Source: Amorphochlora amoebiformis
Lineage: Eukaryota > Cercozoa > Chlorarachniophyceae
Assembly: GCA_054601695.1 (NCBI GenBank)
Contig: BAAHQB010000016.1
Coordinates: 496,001-560,000 of the forward strand
Direction: 5' to 3'
DNA: 64,000 nucleotides
Shown: positions 60,556 through 64,000 of the stretch, in pieces
Layout: the number at the start of each line of letters is the position of its first letter
Position numbering within the stretch: position 1 is the stretch's first letter
Position numbers and translations under genes: made by a program
Notes under the pieces: generated by a model
Database searches by the model: none
Told to the model about the DNA's origin: nothing
What the model saw: the letters and a program-made list of their open reading frames with translations, nothing else

Positions 60556-60699
60556 GCGTATATGTGTATAAATATCTACACATATGTCTTATCATATAAT
60601 TCAGTTAATAAAATATATTTCTGTATGTGTACGTATATTTATTTATAAATATACATTCATGTATGTACAACATAATATATTCACTTGCTTGCATATGTC

Positions 60700-60756
<57 letters not shown>

Positions 60757-60793
60757 TATGTGTGTCAAGTGTGTGTGTATGTGTTTATTGTGT

Positions 60794-60860
<67 letters not shown>

Positions 60861-60913
60861 ATGTGTTTATGTGTGTGTGTAAATATTATATATATACATA
60901 TATATATATATAT

Positions 60914-60970
<57 letters not shown>

Positions 60971-61291
60971 ATGTGTGTGTATATGTGTACGTATATCCAG
61001 TCTCAGTGATTTCACAACTTATATATACATATATATATATATATCAAAATATATATAGGTATACATAGATGTTTTAAAATATATATTATATACATATATA
61101 TATATATATGTATACATGCATATTGCTCAAAAATGTATATGGATATATATATGTGTATATATCTATATGGTACATTACTATAATTTATTCCTAAATATAA
61201 GATGCATGTACTCACTGAGTGTGTTTGTATAATATATATATATATATATAATGATTTTTTATTACATAGTATCTATCTATACATATATATT

Positions 61292-61336
<45 letters not shown>

Positions 61337-61551
61337 AATATATGTTTGTATCTGAAAAACAGCAAGCTTGGAATAGTTCACGGAATAATAAGACAGACGT
61401 TTGTAAGGTATCGATCGTTACAAGCAGAGAAAACTCACTCGTCGACGGATCATCCGGGATGATAGCTCGGGTCGATCACACTTCCGGCTTATTTCAACCT
61501 ACTTCTCCGACCGGGTTACATTCTATAACAACTAGTATAAGCAGACCATAA
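60103..61551 (+). CDS. Candidate extra 3' exons of the PX-protein gene
   Basis: 60103-60133 (encoding [10 protein letters not shown], good acceptor and donor) and 61363-61551 (acceptor gaaaaacag, open to TAA, encoding about 62 residues starting [10 protein letters not shown]) join in phase. They also fit phase if exon 59927 is cut at 59997 with a GC donor (CAG|gcaacc) instead of reading to the TGA at 60025. They may be alternative or true terminal exons. TA microsatellite fills 60134-61362. Confidence 0.4.
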
Positions 61552-62283
61552 TCGGCTGTGACATACTGGACGTTAGTCTTCCATCGGAAATTGAAATATA
61601 TAATTTTTTACGATTGTCTAGATTCTAGAGATTCTAGCTATATATAGAGATAACTTGAGATCAATGAACGATTTAAGTGTAGTATCTAGAGTATCTACAT
61701 TAGCTAGATTAGGCCTCAGTTTTCTAGTTTTCAATTGCATGCGCAAGGCCCTTTTGTAGCTTTTGCCATCCACATCTAGACCATATATAGTCTAGTTTTC
61801 TAGTTTTCAAGGCCCTTTTGCAGCTTTTGCCATCCAGATCTAGACCATAGTCTAGATAGTCTAGAGAGAGAATAAGATTCTAGATACTTTATAGTCCAGA
61901 TAGTGGTATCTAGGTATGTTAATTACAACAAACTAGAACAATTTCTAGAATTTAGATGACAATTCTACTAGTTCTCTAGGTTGAGACTCTGGTAGAGAGT
62001 AAAAAGAAGGATCTAGACAAAGTAGCTTTACCTAGTTCTGTTACGTAGTCATGCTTGATCACTACTAGACTAGTATTGTTACTAGTGTTATCAGGATATC
62101 ATCTAAGATCTAGAAGATCTAGAAGATCATCTAGATCATAAATAACATGCACTCTGTGTACTGGCTGGAATAGCTAGAATAGTTTAATCTAGTAATTGCA
62201 AGTTTTGGTTCAACCAGATTTATTGTATTACTAGATTAACCTAGTAGAATTGAGCAACAATTACTTAGCTCAAATTAATCGTC
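61552..62283. other. Convergent spacer with extreme CTAG density and an internal duplication
   Basis: About 730 bp with several dozen CTAG/TCTAGA words and almost no TA array. An imperfect duplication (ttttctagttttcaa...aaggcccttttg(t/c)agcttttgccatcca(c/g)atctagaccata) occupies about 61719-61783 and 61792-61848. No coding exon is recognised. Confidence 0.65.
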
Positions 62284-63489
62284 TCAACCTTCGGCCTGCT
62301 CATCCTTCATATCCATCCCTTTCTCTGAACCAAACGACGTGTGGTTCGATCCTATACGTGTACCAAGCATAGGTGCCGAAAGTCTAGGATCTAGAGTTTT
62401 GCAGTCTGTGTTGGATTTCGTCTGCAAACCTGAACGTGAACAATGCCTAGTGCGCCCAAGACGAGGCATCCGTGATCTTCGATTTCCGCCTATTCTGCTC
62501 CTTTCGGGTTGGGTTCTAGCACGTCGTGCAGGTCTTAAGAGTCGTTGGTGCTGGGATTTTGAGGATGTGTAGTGCGAGGCTTGAGCCTCACGCTGGAGCT
62601 TGTTTACACCTCTCCAGTACATGCTGAGTAGCAGTGACAGGTTGACGATATCGATCAGGAGGAACGCAAGCGTCGCGTACGCGAGCTTCCCGTTATGCAG
62701 GAAGGATCCAGTGACCCACAATACTCCTTGTGAACACAATCCGACGCTGACAATTACAGAACACGACAGCAGGAAAAAAGGGCTGACTAGCCCCGTTTTT
62801 CGCTTGTTATTTCGCTGTGGTGATATCGAGCGCTGGAGCTTATGTAGGTAGAGCGATATTCGTAAGCCGTATGTGATGATGAGGAGGGAAGTTAGGATGT
62901 AGGGAATGGAGAAGCTCACGGATCCAACAAGCTTCATGTGTGGAATCCTGGTAAAAACAAGAGTTAATACGAGATAATGGATGCGTGTACAGAGGGCGAT
63001 ATCGAAATGGAGAGAATGAAATATAAACCTAATCCTAAAGCTCATAACCCTAACCCGAAACCTGAGCCTATCTTAAACCCTAGCCTTCACCAACCATCCA
63101 ACCCTAACCTTAGACCCCACCGCCTACCCTGACCTAATTCATAACCCTAACCCTAGCCCTAGTGCCTGAACTAAATCCTAACCAACTAAGCTTTGCCTCA
63201 AAATCTTGCCCCAAAATCCTATCTCTAACCCTAGCCCACCTAGCCTTGACCCGAATCCTAACTGCCTAACCTAAACATCAAAAAAGAGTGAGAGAAATGG
63301 AGAGAGCAGGCGAAATGTAGATTGACTGAAGAGAAGTAGAGTGAGGGAGAATGAAACAAGGGGAGGGAAGGAGAGCAGATATAGAGAAGCGAGGATAATT
63401 GTTATACTTTGAGAAGATGAAGCATCCAAGGATAATCCATGATCCGACGGTAAAACAGATGTTGAGTACTGTGTAGGGCTTTTTCCAGC
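62284..63489 (-). CDS. Multi-pass membrane protein, THH1/TOM1/TOM3-like (C-terminal part)
   Basis: Two exons in phase: 63489-63408 and 62947-62284 (TGA). The 5' end lies beyond the window. The first visible helix is LNICFTVGSWIILGCFIF. It is followed by IPYILTSLLIITYGLRISLYL, FFLLSCSVIVSVGLCSQGVLW and LAFLLIDIVNLSLLLSMYW. This order (GxRxxxxLxxL, a basic loop, then a Cys-containing helix) resembles the THH1/TOM1/TOM3 (PF06454) seven-helix family of plants and protists, recalled and not searched. The last 110 residues form a basic Arg/Ser-rich cytosolic tail (RPARRARTQPERSRIGG). Another 7TM family is possible. Confidence 0.6.
63041..63282 (+). repeat. Degenerate telomere-like (CCCTAA)n tract
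   Basis: About 240 bp rich in ccctaa, cctaac and taaccctagccct words, inside intron 62948-63407 of the minus-strand membrane-protein gene. The coding strand is therefore the GGGTTA strand here. Similar but shorter tracts lie at about 48837-48899 and 59088-59130. Confidence 0.7.
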
Positions 63490-63599
63490 CTTGAAATGGT
63501 TGATGAGAGAGTTGAACGTTGTGGACAACAGCTATCCTGATAGAACAGATGCACTAAGATGTACATGTGGGCATACTACGTTAACGTATACACACAAAC

Positions 63600-63613
63600 G
63601 TTTATATACAAAC

Positions 63614-63656
<43 letters not shown>

Positions 63657-63758
63657 GTACTAACAATAATAATAATGATATATAGTATTAACAATAATAA
63701 TAATGATATGTAAACACATACACATATATAAAATATACATTCTTTTGACAATATAATG

Positions 63759-63799
<41 letters not shown>

Positions 63800-63802
63800 T
63801 AT

Positions 63803-63879
<77 letters not shown>

Positions 63880-64000
63880 TGTATATACATACATAGATTT
63901 ATACATAATATGTGTGCATGTGTGTACATGTATATATAAATGTATATATATATATATATGTATAATATATATATATATATCTGTGTGTGTGTGTATATAA
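63600..64000. repeat. TA array and AATAAT repeats at the window edge
   Basis: A 34-bp tandem duplication around 63657-63708 (gtattaacaataataataatgatat) is followed by (TA)n to the window end. It probably lies in a 5' intron of the preceding minus-strand gene. Confidence 0.7.

Overview
This is nuclear DNA of a eukaryote, most likely a single-celled protist. Genes are cut into many small exons with ordinary GT-AG introns, the three standard stop codons are used, and the proteins are purely eukaryotic: Arp1-like actin, a PX sorting nexin, a Sec14-GOLD protein, SR-like and coiled-coil proteins. I cannot name the species. A large share of the window is (TA)n and TA/CA microsatellite, nearly all of it inside introns. 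Most long open frames in it are low-complexity translations of these tracts and are not genes. I joined exons by hand using splice signals, codon phase and family motifs, and I give exon coordinates so each join can be tested.

Layout, left to right: (1) 532-6676 (+), 3' part of a gene of unknown function with a small FYxKHxPEK motif. (2) 8057-13046 (-), an N-terminal helical (TPR-like?) region joined to a 2OG-Fe(II) oxygenase of the PF13759/TIGR02466 type. (3) 13237-17758 (+), Sec14-like CRAL-TRIO plus GOLD protein. (4) 18722-32553 (-), 536-residue protein with about 10-11 membrane segments, 18 exons. (5) 32732-49138 (+), 1335-residue scaffold-like protein with an SR-type repeat, coiled coil and Sel1-like repeats, 31 exons. 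(6) 49582-56019 (-), Arp1/centractin-like actin-related protein with a basic N-terminal extension, 20 exons. (7) 56109-60025, perhaps to 61551 (+), PX protein with a BAR-like helical tail. (8) 62284-63489 (-, 5' end outside the window), multi-pass membrane protein resembling THH1/TOM1/TOM3.

The eight genes alternate perfectly in orientation. Head-to-head pairs are only 89-190 bp apart, so they probably share bidirectional promoters. Tail-to-tail pairs are 0.4-1.4 kb apart, and three of the four tail-to-tail spacers are rich in CTAG/GTAC palindromes. Introns fall into a short class (about 40-110 bp) and a long class filled with TA arrays, CT/GA tracts, tandem repeats and at least two dispersed element families. 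Products (3), (6) and (7) would fit membrane trafficking and dynein/dynactin transport, but nothing here shows that they act together.
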